This document shows, in pieces, positions 1-6,199 of a stretch of 18,259 nucleotides of DNA. The stretch is from an uncultured Eubacterium sp. (GTDB lineage Bacteria > Bacillota > Clostridia > Lachnospirales > Lachnospiraceae), in the NCBI GenBank assembly GCA_958446835.1, contig CAUCXT010000047.1, positions 1 through 18,259 of the forward strand. Reading direction: 5' to 3'. The notes beneath the pieces were generated by a model, which saw only the letters and a program-made list of their open reading frames with translations, had not been told where the DNA came from and did no database searches. Numbering within the stretch: the first letter of the stretch is position 1; each line of letters opens with the position of its first letter. The position numbers and the translations under genes are program-made.

Positions 1-489
1 CACTTCACTTCATACCTAGCTTTTCAGTTATTTCATGGGCATATCCGCTTACATGGTCACTCAGCACAACAGTGTTTACGCTGTTCCTGTTAAAATCCGA
101 CTGGGTACATGCGTTTGAGAAGAAAGAAAATAGGTAATGAGATAGTTTAAGGTAAAAAATAGAGCAGTAATGCAAACGGCACATAAGACAGAACAGCCTT
201 ATGTGCCGTTTTATAGTATAAAAATCCGATTGTACAACAGTTACAATTACTCTGCACACAGTTCGATGAACGCAGGTACGGGCTTTTGGCTAGGGACTTA
301 GCAGAGCTCTAAGAACATCTAAGCTTCTCCCCAAAGTTGTGATATGCATAAATATAATACGTTATACACGCTAAGTTTATAGCACATGTTTTGACCCCAA
401 CATCTTATTTTTACAACATATCGATATGGTGATTTGCGAAAAAATATGTTAAACTTATCAGGAAATATGGGGATAGAGGAGGAAAACGG
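1..489. other. gene-poor left end, no convincing CDS
   Basis: I see no believable gene here. The only reading frame above 80 codons runs on the minus strand (5-259), is rich in Cys, Phe, His and Tyr, has no clear ribosome binding site, and is interrupted by a strong hairpin at 174-211. Its last part (about 5-75) reads like a normal protein tail (ending HEITEKLGMK) and could be the end of a decayed gene. Another minus-strand stretch ending in TAA at 247-249 reads KPVPAFIELCAE, also like the tail of a lost gene. A 12-base perfect palindrome CATATCGATATG lies at 417-428, about 60 bases before the PrsW-type gene; it may be an operator or chance. Confidence 0.5.
174..212 (+). terminator. orphan rho-independent terminator-like hairpin
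   Basis: A perfect 14-bp stem (AAACGGCACATAAG at 174-187 with CTTATGTGCCGTTT at 198-211) closes a 10-base loop. The right arm ends in TTTT, so it would work on the plus strand, but no plus-strand gene is visible before it in the window. It may be left over from a lost gene. Confidence 0.6.
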
Positions 490-1179
490 ATGTTACTGAT
501 TCTTTTGGCACTTTTGCCTGCGCTGGCACTGGTAGTATGGATATATAAGAAGGATAATGTGGAGAGAGAGCCGGTAGGACTGATTTTTAAAACCTTTGCC
601 TTTGGTGTTGTGTCCGCAATTCCTGCTGTTGCGTTGGAATTGCTGTTTGAAGTTATTCTGGAGGAATTTATACAGGATAAGACGGCATTGCTCTACATAA
701 TTATTGATAACTTTTTAGGAGTTGCTTTGATTGAGGAATATTGCAAGCTGAGGGCAACGAAGCTGTCGATATGGAAGAAGCCTGCGTTTAATTATAAATT
801 TGATGCCATAGTATATTGTGTTACTGCGGCACTTGGTTTTGCAGCAATTGAGAATATATTGTATGTGTTAGAGGGCGGATTATCGACAGCATTTATGAGA
901 GCGCTGCTTTCTGTTCCGTGCCATGCGATTGATGGCATAATTATGGGATATTTCTTCGGCACAGCAAAAGAGTATGAACGCTTCGGAAATAGGAAAATGT
1001 GCCGCAGATATCTGAAGCTCAGTGTATTTATTCCGATGGTCGAGCATGGAATCTATGACAGTGCATTGTCGCTTGATAATGATCTGATATTTATTCTTTT
1101 TATAGCTTTTGTTGTGATTGTGGATATATGGGCGGTTATATTTGTGCGCAGACAGGCGGCAGCGGACAGGGAAATCTGA
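490..1179 (+). CDS. PrsW-type intramembrane protease
   Basis: A 229-aa polytopic membrane protein of the PrsW family (CPBP/Abi-like glutamic intramembrane proteases). The characteristic motifs are all present: EEYCK at residues 82-86, GFAAIEN at 116-122, HAIDG at 145-149, and a further EHGIYD at 185-190. In Bacillus subtilis PrsW starts the cleavage of the anti-sigma factor RsiW; in Clostridioides difficile PrsW acts on RsiT. No anti-sigma or ECF sigma gene lies in this window, so the substrate here is unknown. The ATG at 490 follows a strong AGAGGAGG at about 9 bases. The gene stands alone and converges on the rubrerythrin gene, with a shared perfect hairpin between them. Confidence 0.88.
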   Translation: MLLILLALLPALALVVWIYKKDNVEREPVGLIFKTFAFGVVSAIPAVALELLFEVILEEFIQDKTALLYIIIDNFLGVALIEEYCKLRATKLSIWKKPAFNYKFDAIVYCVTAALGFAAIENILYVLEGGLSTAFMRALLSVPCHAIDGIIMGYFFGTAKEYERFGNRKMCRRYLKLSVFIPMVEHGIYDSALSLDNDLIFILFIAFVVIVDIWAVIFVRRQAAADREI

Positions 1180-1226
1180 GCATGGTGTAAATAACAAAAC
1201 ATTATTGAAAAAAGTATAAATGCAAA

Positions 1227-1259
1227 TAGGAGGTTTGAAGAATTTCTTCAAACCTCCTA
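1227..1259 (-). terminator. long perfect hairpin between convergent genes
   Basis: A 16-bp perfect inverted repeat around one central base (arms 1227-1242 and 1244-1259; left arm begins TAGGAGGTTTGAAGAA). On the minus strand it is followed by TTTGCATTT, so it most likely ends the rubrerythrin transcript and perhaps also the PrsW-type transcript. The U-tract is poor on both strands. The stem carries an AGGAGG string, but no reading frame follows it. Confidence 0.7.
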
Positions 1260-1273
1260 AAATATTAATTGTA

Positions 1274-1864
1274 TTACTTACCGAAATATCTGTCTAACAT
1301 ACCCTTAAGTGCGCGGCCATGTCTAGCCTCATCCTTAGCCATCTCGTGAACGGTGTCATGGATTGCGTCAAGATTGTTCTTCTTAGCACACTTTGCAAGG
1401 TCGAACTTGCCGTTGGTAGCACCGAACTCACAGTCAACTCTCCATGCAAGGTTAGCCTTTGTTGATGCCTTCATGTTCGGCTCTAAGTCCTCGCCTAACA
1501 TCTCTGCGAACTTTGCAGCATGCTCAGCCTCCTCATAGGCTGCCTTCTCCCAGTAAAGACCAATCTCAGGATATCCCTCGCGGTGAGCAATACGTGCCAT
1601 GCAAAGATACATACCAACCTCAGAGCACTCGCCCTCGAAGTTAGCCTTGAGCTGTTCGAAGATATACTTCTTGTCCTCATCACTGATTTCAGGATTATTC
1701 TTTACTGTCTTTGCATAAATGCCATACTCATGCTCTGCAGCAAGTGAAAGCTCACCTGTAACCTCCTTGAACTTGTCTGCTCCGACATGACATACCGGGC
1801 ACTCAGCAGGAGCTGACTCTCCCTCATAAACATAACCACATACAGTACATACGAACTTTGCCAT
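1274..1864 (-). CDS. rbr: reverse rubrerythrin (rubredoxin-first), peroxide reductase
   Basis: A 196-aa rubrerythrin of the reverse type found in anaerobic Clostridia: the rubredoxin Fe(Cys)4 domain comes first (C6/C9 and C22/C25, residues 1-37) and the ferritin-like diiron domain follows (about 45-194). Likely diiron ligands are E77 in ANFEGE, the ExxH at 112-115, and E174/E179 with H182 in EMAKDEARH. Such proteins reduce hydrogen peroxide to water with electrons from NAD(P)H through rubredoxin-type partners. The start is preceded by AGGAG at 7 bases. It lies downstream of perR on the same strand, and its promoter carries a PerR-box-like palindrome, so repression by PerR is the likely control. 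Length is normal for the family. Confidence 0.93.
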   Translation of the reverse strand: MAKFVCTVCGYVYEGESAPAECPVCHVGADKFKEVTGELSLAAEHEYGIYAKTVKNNPEISDEDKKYIFEQLKANFEGECSEVGMYLCMARIAHREGYPEIGLYWEKAAYEEAEHAAKFAEMLGEDLEPNMKASTKANLAWRVDCEFGATNGKFDLAKCAKKNNLDAIHDTVHEMAKDEARHGRALKGMLDRYFGK

Positions 1865-1971
1865 AGTAATTCTCCTTTTCTTAAATAAGATTGTTGCAGC
1901 GTGCGCGGAATATAGGTGTCTACGTCAACGCTGTTATAAATTGATTAAATAATTGCATACAAAATTATAGG

Positions 1972-1986
1972 GCGTAATTATTATAC
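1972..1986. promoter_or_regulatory. possible second, weak PerR box in rbr leader
   Basis: The 15-mer GCGTAATTATTATAC matches the Bacillus PerR box TTATAATNATTATAA at 10 of 14 informative positions by my count, with the right half nearly complete (ATTATAC). It lies about 110 bases upstream of the rbr start codon, inside the predicted leader. The region is AT-rich, so a chance match is possible. Confidence 0.3.
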
Positions 1987-2058
1987 GGATTTTATTAAAA
2001 TTTATAAATACATGAAACAGTATTTCCTAAAAGGATGGAAATAAAGCTCAAAACAAAA

Positions 2059-2075
2059 TCAGTAATGATTACTGA
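2059..2075. promoter_or_regulatory. Fur/PerR-type operator at the rbr promoter
   Basis: TCAGTAATGATTACTGA is a perfect 8-1-8 inverted repeat. Its core TAATGATTA matches the central nine bases of the Fur and PerR 7-1-7 consensus boxes (TAATNATTA). It begins 4 bases downstream of the -10 hexamer of the rbr promoter and so covers the expected transcription start, the classic position for a repressor. The neighbouring perR gene makes PerR the obvious candidate; the outer bases differ from the Bacillus consensus (CAG/CTG in place of TTA/TAA). Confidence 0.72.
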
Positions 2076-2079
2076 ATTT

Positions 2080-2108
2080 AATTTATCACACAAGTTAGTG
2101 TTTGTCAA
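2080..2108 (-). promoter_or_regulatory. sigma-A promoter of rbr
   Basis: On the minus strand, a perfect -35 TTGACA (2108-2103) is separated by 17 bases from a -10 TAAATT (2085-2080). Transcription should start near 2073, giving a leader of about 210 bases before the rbr ATG at 1864. The leader is AT-rich and holds a 6-bp hairpin (2022-2027 with 2037-2042). Confidence 0.72.
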
Positions 2109-2116
2109 CTAAAAAA

Positions 2117-2206
2117 TCCCTATTCATGAATATTCTATTTTCTTTTGCCAATATTCCGTATGGGCGGATATATTTGTCTGTAAGGTTAATAGTACATGAA
2201 TAGGGA
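2117..2206 (-). terminator. wide-loop terminator-like structure after perR
   Basis: TCCCTATTCATG (2117-2128) and CATGAATAGGGA (2195-2206) form a perfect 12-bp stem closing a 66-base loop. Read on the minus strand it starts a few bases after the perR stop and is followed at once by TTTTTT (2116-2111), as in a rho-independent terminator. The loop itself can form a smaller hairpin around CCGCCCATACGG. The loop is far larger than usual, so this could instead be a structured 3' end or small RNA. The rbr -35 begins 8 bases beyond the stem. Confidence 0.5.
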
Positions 2207-2214
2207 GTGTGCTG

Positions 2215-2622
2215 TTAATCAGTATATTCTTGTGTCATTTCATTGTTAAGACAGTTATCACAGGTTCCGTAGAAGATAACACTGTGTCCACGGACTTTGC
2301 CGTGTATACCGGCTGTCGCATTATCTGATAGGAAGGAACCCGGTTCCATTTCGACATCGTACACATGATGGCATGAGTCACACAGAAAATGATAGTGTAG
2401 CCGGGTGTTGCCGTCAAAATGGTCGCAGTCCTCCCCCTGAATCTTGAGTGCCTGTCCGTGTTCAACGAGCAGTGCGAGATTACGATATACTGTGCCGAGG
2501 CTTATATTAGGATATATAACGCAGATGTGCTTATATACCTCCTCAGCTGTGGGATGTGAAGTTGTATGGCAGAGAAAATCAAGGATTGCCTCACGCTGTC
2601 GGCTGTAATTTAATTTTGCCAT
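2215..2622 (-). CDS. perR: peroxide-responsive repressor PerR (Fur family)
   Basis: A Fur-family winged-helix metalloregulator of 135 aa. Residues (from the ATG at 2622): DNA-binding domain about 1-75 with the TVYRNL recognition helix (44-49); D70, H76, H78 and D89 line up with the regulatory Fe/Mn site of B. subtilis PerR (D85, H91, H93, D104), H32 with H37; CDSC (81-84) and CDNC (121-124) form the structural zinc site. The Asp at the D85 position favours PerR over Fur. In PerR, iron-catalysed oxidation of these His residues releases DNA under peroxide. The start at 2622 is preferred because GAGG sits 6 bases before it; an upstream ATG at 2634 overlaps the esterase stop (ATGA) and has no clear ribosome binding site. 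Likely cotranscribed with the esterase-like gene. Confidence 0.9.
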   Translation of the reverse strand: MAKLNYSRQREAILDFLCHTTSHPTAEEVYKHICVIYPNISLGTVYRNLALLVEHGQALKIQGEDCDHFDGNTRLHYHFLCDSCHHVYDVEMEPGSFLSDNATAGIHGKVRGHSVIFYGTCDNCLNNEMTQEYTD

Positions 2623-2630
2623 ATAAGTCC

Positions 2631-4034
2631 TCATTTCTTTTCAGGTTCTTTAGCTTCATGTATCTGCATTGGTGGGACAAAATCGTCCGATTCCATAAGC
2701 TCCTCCATAGTCATCGGACGCTTCAGGTTCATAACAGGGTCGTATACCTTTCCGCAGAGCGATGTGCGGATAGGAATAGGGCAGATATCGTGTATGCGCT
2801 TGATTTCTTTAGCGATGAATCCGGACATAAGATAAGCACCGAAGTCATTGGTATTCATGCAGTCACCCGGATAGAAGTAACGTGCCGCATCGGAGCTGCC
2901 CACACGCTTGATAAAATCCATGCTGACCTGATGAAGGTCGATTATCGGGACATGCTTTTCGGCTGCAATTTTTTTACATGCGTCCGCATAGCTTAGCATT
3001 GTATCATCGTAGGTTGTCTTGTCGGAATTCCATGTGTTGCCGGCAAGCGGAGTGACGATAATCGGAGTAGCGCCGAAGCTTCTCACTTCATCGATGAAGG
3101 TTCTGAGATTATCGGTATATCCTGTATCGGCTGCGAGGTGTGAGAACTTCGCATCGTTGTGACCAAACTGGAAAATGCAGTAGTCACCGCGCTTGATGTT
3201 CTTCTTGATGACATTGTAGTGGCCATCTGTGCGGAAGTTCTCTGTGGTGAGCTCCGGGTGGGCATGGTTAGATACCGCTGCGAGGTTCGAAACATAATAT
3301 GTAAAGAACTGTCCCCAGCCGCAGTAGCTGCTCTCAGGGTAATAAGGGTAGCATGCAGGACGATCCGCAACAGTTGAATCACCGGCTATATATATGGTAG
3401 GTGTATCAAATTCTTCTATTGTAAGAGTTGTAAATACAGGTCTGCTTCCGATTACCGTAATGTCAATTGTTTTGTCTGTGTATACTTCATTGTGTCCCTG
3501 TGGAATGATATCACATACATTGACGTTGAATACATAGGCACGCACCTCGTGAGGGCAGTAGTCTCCTTTAAGGGATTCAAGTCTTCTTCTTCCGGAAAAG
3601 ATGGTAATTCCTTTGATGGGCGTATCACCGGCGGATAGAACAAGAGTTACTTTATAGTTGCCCTGATGAGGAACAACAGCCTTGAATGTTATAGGAATAT
3701 ATCCATCATCGACGATACCGTTCTCAAGATAGACACCATTCTCATCAGCCTGCGGGTTGATAAGCTTGGAATCGGAGTACCAGCGCTGTGGCTGGAAGCC
3801 GTCATTGATTTCATTGATTTTCAGATTGGAATCGGACTTTCTTGACTCCTCTGTGAGAAATCCATATCCCTTTTTATATGAAAAGCTGTCCTCAGGATAA
3901 ACCTGTGTTATGTGTCTTGAGCCTAGGCTGTCTGCACTTGGCGTATTTCCGAAATTGTACGTCATACGATAGCCGGAACCGGTTTCAATGGCTGCATGTT
4001 CAGCATAAATGTCTGACGAAATTGCTGTGGTCAT
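2631..4034 (-). CDS. SGNH/GDSL esterase-like protein (rhamnogalacturonan acetylesterase type), His missing
   Basis: A 467-aa protein without a signal peptide, so probably cytoplasmic. Residues 1-205 hold a beta-rich accessory region resembling the N-terminal domain of clostridial rhamnogalacturonan acetylesterase-like (CE12-type) proteins. The SGNH hydrolase domain is about 212-415: block I GDST with nucleophile S220, and GHND at 291-294. In block V the family pattern DxxH is read here as D391-C-M-N394, so the catalytic His position is Asn (codon AAT at 2855-2853). Active relatives remove acetyl groups from pectin-type or other glycans. The ATG at 4034 follows GGAGGG. It forms a tight operon with perR. 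It may be inactive or use another base. Confidence 0.78.
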   Translation of the reverse strand: MTTAISSDIYAEHAAIETGSGYRMTYNFGNTPSADSLGSRHITQVYPEDSFSYKKGYGFLTEESRKSDSNLKINEINDGFQPQRWYSDSKLINPQADENGVYLENGIVDDGYIPITFKAVVPHQGNYKVTLVLSAGDTPIKGITIFSGRRRLESLKGDYCPHEVRAYVFNVNVCDIIPQGHNEVYTDKTIDITVIGSRPVFTTLTIEEFDTPTIYIAGDSTVADRPACYPYYPESSYCGWGQFFTYYVSNLAAVSNHAHPELTTENFRTDGHYNVIKKNIKRGDYCIFQFGHNDAKFSHLAADTGYTDNLRTFIDEVRSFGATPIIVTPLAGNTWNSDKTTYDDTMLSYADACKKIAAEKHVPIIDLHQVSMDFIKRVGSSDAARYFYPGDCMNTNDFGAYLMSGFIAKEIKRIHDICPIPIRTSLCGKVYDPVMNLKRPMTMEELMESDDFVPPMQIHEAKEPEKK

Positions 4035-4077
4035 ATCTATAACCCTCCGTAAAAATTAAATCTTATATAGTATGTAC

Positions 4078-4083
4078 ATTATA
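4078..4083 (-). promoter_or_regulatory. possible -10 of the esterase/perR operon
   Basis: TATAAT on the minus strand, 44 bases before the esterase start codon and in the divergent region with the HIT gene. No good -35 is seen at 17 bases, so this is tentative. Confidence 0.3.
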
Positions 4084-4152
4084 CTACAACCTGCTGCGAT
4101 ATTCCAGTAAGACTTATTTTTTATTACGGATTTCCATGTTTTTCTAAAGCCT

Positions 4153-4181
4153 TTGACAATGCGGCATGATAGTTATATATT
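4153..4181 (+). promoter_or_regulatory. sigma-A promoter of the HIT/AAA operon
   Basis: TTGACA (4153-4158), 17-base spacer, TATATT (4176-4181). A start near 4188 would leave a leader of about 60 bases before the HIT ATG. Confidence 0.75.
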
Positions 4182-4249
4182 ATTAGATGTAGTGTTAAAA
4201 TTTTTATGAAACACAACAAATAAGATATTCAATAAAGCGGAGGCTGATT

Positions 4250-4681
4250 ATGGAAAAAGATACAACATGTGCATACTGCATGGAGGGCGAGTTAGTTGCC
4301 AAGTTCGGAATTAAGATTTGTGAGATGGACACCTGCAAGGTGTATTTATTTAAGGAGCAGAGTCATCCGGGCAGAGTGATTCTTGCACATAAGAAGCATG
4401 TGGGTGACATGACAGAGCTTACAGCACAGGAGAGAGCAGCTTATTTTGAAGATATTGCTAAGGTATCCACAGTGCTTCAGAAGCTTTTCAATCCTCAGAA
4501 GATTAACTACGGAGCTTATGGCGATACAGGTCATCATCTTCATTTTCACCTTGTACCTAAGTATAAGGATGAGTTTGAGTGGGGCGGCGTGTTCCTTATG
4601 AATCCTGATAAGAAGTATCTTACAGATGCAGAGTATGCGGATATGGCTGCTAAGATTAAGGCAGGTATAGAAGAACAGTAG
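4250..4681 (+). CDS. HIT-family protein
   Basis: A 143-aa histidine-triad protein. The triad HLHFHLV (H96, H98, H100) is intact, and the HIT fold spans about residues 7-108. CAYC (7-10) near the N-terminus resembles the zinc-binding Cys pair of Hint/Fhit-type HIT proteins. HIT proteins hydrolyse or transfer nucleotides, for example nucleoside phosphoramidates or dinucleoside polyphosphates; the exact substrate cannot be read from sequence. The ATG follows GCGGAGG at about 6 bases. It is followed after 27 bases by the TerB-AAA+ gene, probably in one transcript. Confidence 0.9.
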   Translation: MEKDTTCAYCMEGELVAKFGIKICEMDTCKVYLFKEQSHPGRVILAHKKHVGDMTELTAQERAAYFEDIAKVSTVLQKLFNPQKINYGAYGDTGHHLHFHLVPKYKDEFEWGGVFLMNPDKKYLTDAEYADMAAKIKAGIEEQ

Positions 4682-4708
4682 GTTTTAACATGAGTGGGGA
4701 GGATTGTA

Positions 4709-6061
4709 ATGTCAGACATCAAATCACAGGTTGAAGAATGTCTTAAGCAGGCGGAGGAGATTGAGCGCGCCGGTGTGATAAAGGACAAGCTGAATACTAC
4801 GTTTCGCGAGAATTTAAGATATGAATTCCTCAAGTTTCTGGTATATCTCAGCGATGGGGACGGCTATGTTGACGAAAAGGAGATATCATTTATCAACAGC
4901 ACGCTCGGATACCGCATGACTGAGGGACAGATAAAGTCTATAATGTTTTATGACAAGCTTCATGACGATTCATATACCAAGAAGGTTCCGTTTGCTCTTA
5001 AGGGATTTGTGCTGTGTGATGCAGGAAGAAAGCTCAATGATGATAAGAAGCGGGCAAACAATCTTGTCAATACATTCCGCGCTCTTGGGCAGGAATTTGT
5101 TGCATGCAATGATGTGACCAGTGAGCGTGAGGTCAATATGCTCACAGACTATCTTACAGTGATGGAGAAGTTTCTTAAGGAATATGGTCTTTATGACAGC
5201 AAGCTGTCCGTAAAAGCCAAGAAGGCAGAAAAACGTTCAGTTGATGAGGTACTCGAGGAATTGAACCAGCTTGTGGGACTTGACGGTGTGAAGCAGGAGG
5301 TCAATAGTCTGGTCAATCTGCTCCGTATCCAGAAGCTTCGCGAGGAAAAGGGGATGAAGCAGCCGAATGTGTCGAAGCATCTGGTATTCTCCGGTAATCC
5401 GGGAACAGGTAAGACAACGGTTGCGCGTATGCTTGCCGATATTTATAATTCACTGGGAATCCTTTCGGGCGGGCAGCTTGTCGAGGTCGACCGTTCAGGG
5501 CTTGTGAGCGGTTATATCGGACAGACGGCAACGAAGGTTAACGGAGTTGTAGAGCAGGCACTTGGCGGAATCCTCTTTATAGATGAGGCATATACGTTGA
5601 CAGCGAATAAGGGTGAGGGAGATTTCGGACAGGAGGCAGTAGATACCCTTTTAAAGGCTATGGAGGACAACAGGGATAATCTTGTTGTGATTGTAGCAGG
5701 ATATCCTGACCTTATGGATGAATTCCTTAATTCCAATCCGGGACTTCGCTCAAGATTTAACAAGTTCATATTTTTCGATGACTATAAGCCGGACGAGCTG
5801 TTTCAGATACTCTTAGGAATGGCTAAGAAGCAGGACTATGTTCTGTCCGAGGATGCCAAGGTTAAGGCTAAGGAATATTTCGAGCAGGCATGTGCCAACA
5901 AGACGGAGAATTTTGCCAACGCCAGAGAGGTAAGAAATTATTTTGAAAAGGCGGTATCTAAGCAGGCGACAAGGCTTGTCAAAAATATCAATTCAATTGA
6001 CGAACAGATGCTTCTTACCATTGAAGCGGATGATTTGGAGAATTTTGTGAGCGTAAGCTAG
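4709..6061 (+). CDS. TerB-like domain plus CbbX/SpoVK-type AAA+ ATPase
   Basis: A 450-aa protein. Residues about 35-155 form an acidic helical domain with DGDGYVDEKE, the hallmark of TerB-like (tellurite resistance B) domains. Residues about 185-430 are a CbbX/CfxQ/SpoVK-type AAA+ module: VGLDGVK entry motif, Walker A GNPGTGKT (229-236), Walker B ILFIDEA (288-294), arginine-finger region GLRSRF (345-350) and a helical lid. Members are hexameric remodelling ATPases; the client is unknown. The start is the ATG at 4709, with GGGGAGGA 5 bases before it; a GTG at 4694 in frame would overlap this site and is not preferred. SpoVK itself lacks the TerB-like part, so I do not assign that name. Confidence 0.87.
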   Translation: MSDIKSQVEECLKQAEEIERAGVIKDKLNTTFRENLRYEFLKFLVYLSDGDGYVDEKEISFINSTLGYRMTEGQIKSIMFYDKLHDDSYTKKVPFALKGFVLCDAGRKLNDDKKRANNLVNTFRALGQEFVACNDVTSEREVNMLTDYLTVMEKFLKEYGLYDSKLSVKAKKAEKRSVDEVLEELNQLVGLDGVKQEVNSLVNLLRIQKLREEKGMKQPNVSKHLVFSGNPGTGKTTVARMLADIYNSLGILSGGQLVEVDRSGLVSGYIGQTATKVNGVVEQALGGILFIDEAYTLTANKGEGDFGQEAVDTLLKAMEDNRDNLVVIVAGYPDLMDEFLNSNPGLRSRFNKFIFFDDYKPDELFQILLGMAKKQDYVLSEDAKVKAKEYFEQACANKTENFANAREVRNYFEKAVSKQATRLVKNINSIDEQMLLTIEADDLENFVSVS

Positions 6062-6124
6062 AAATTGATGAAAAAAGTGTGAACTTTGTGGATTTACTTT
6101 ACTTTTATATATGAAGTGTGTTAT

Positions 6125-6165
6125 AACTAAATAGCTGTCCGAGAGTGGCAGCTATTTAGTTTTTT
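6125..6165 (+). terminator. rho-independent terminator after the AAA+ gene
   Basis: A perfect 13-bp stem AACTAAATAGCTG (6125-6137) and CAGCTATTTAGTT (6149-6161) with an 11-base loop, then TTTT. It ends the HIT/AAA operon. Confidence 0.9.
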
Positions 6166-6199
6166 ATTTCCTGATAAGGGGAAGAATTGGAGGAATATA

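Noticed and set aside
5..259. 84-codon minus-strand reading frame
   Set aside because: Odd composition, no ribosome binding site, and a strong hairpin inside it. Only its last codons look protein-like, so I report it as possible debris and not as a gene.
417..428. 12-base palindrome CATATCGATATG as a firm operator
   Set aside because: A single short AT-rich palindrome without a linked regulator; chance cannot be excluded.
880..1251. 123-codon minus-strand frame opposite the PrsW-type gene
   Set aside because: Lies antisense to a gene with all family motifs; Cys/His/Lys-rich, no recognisable domain.
1227..1259. Hairpin with AGGAGG as an RNA regulatory switch
   Set aside because: It lies after two converging genes and has no reading frame behind it, so a transcription end is the simpler reading.
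2117..2206. Small transposable element (MITE) with 12-bp ends
   Set aside because: No target-site duplication flanks the arms, and the T6 on one side fits a terminator better.
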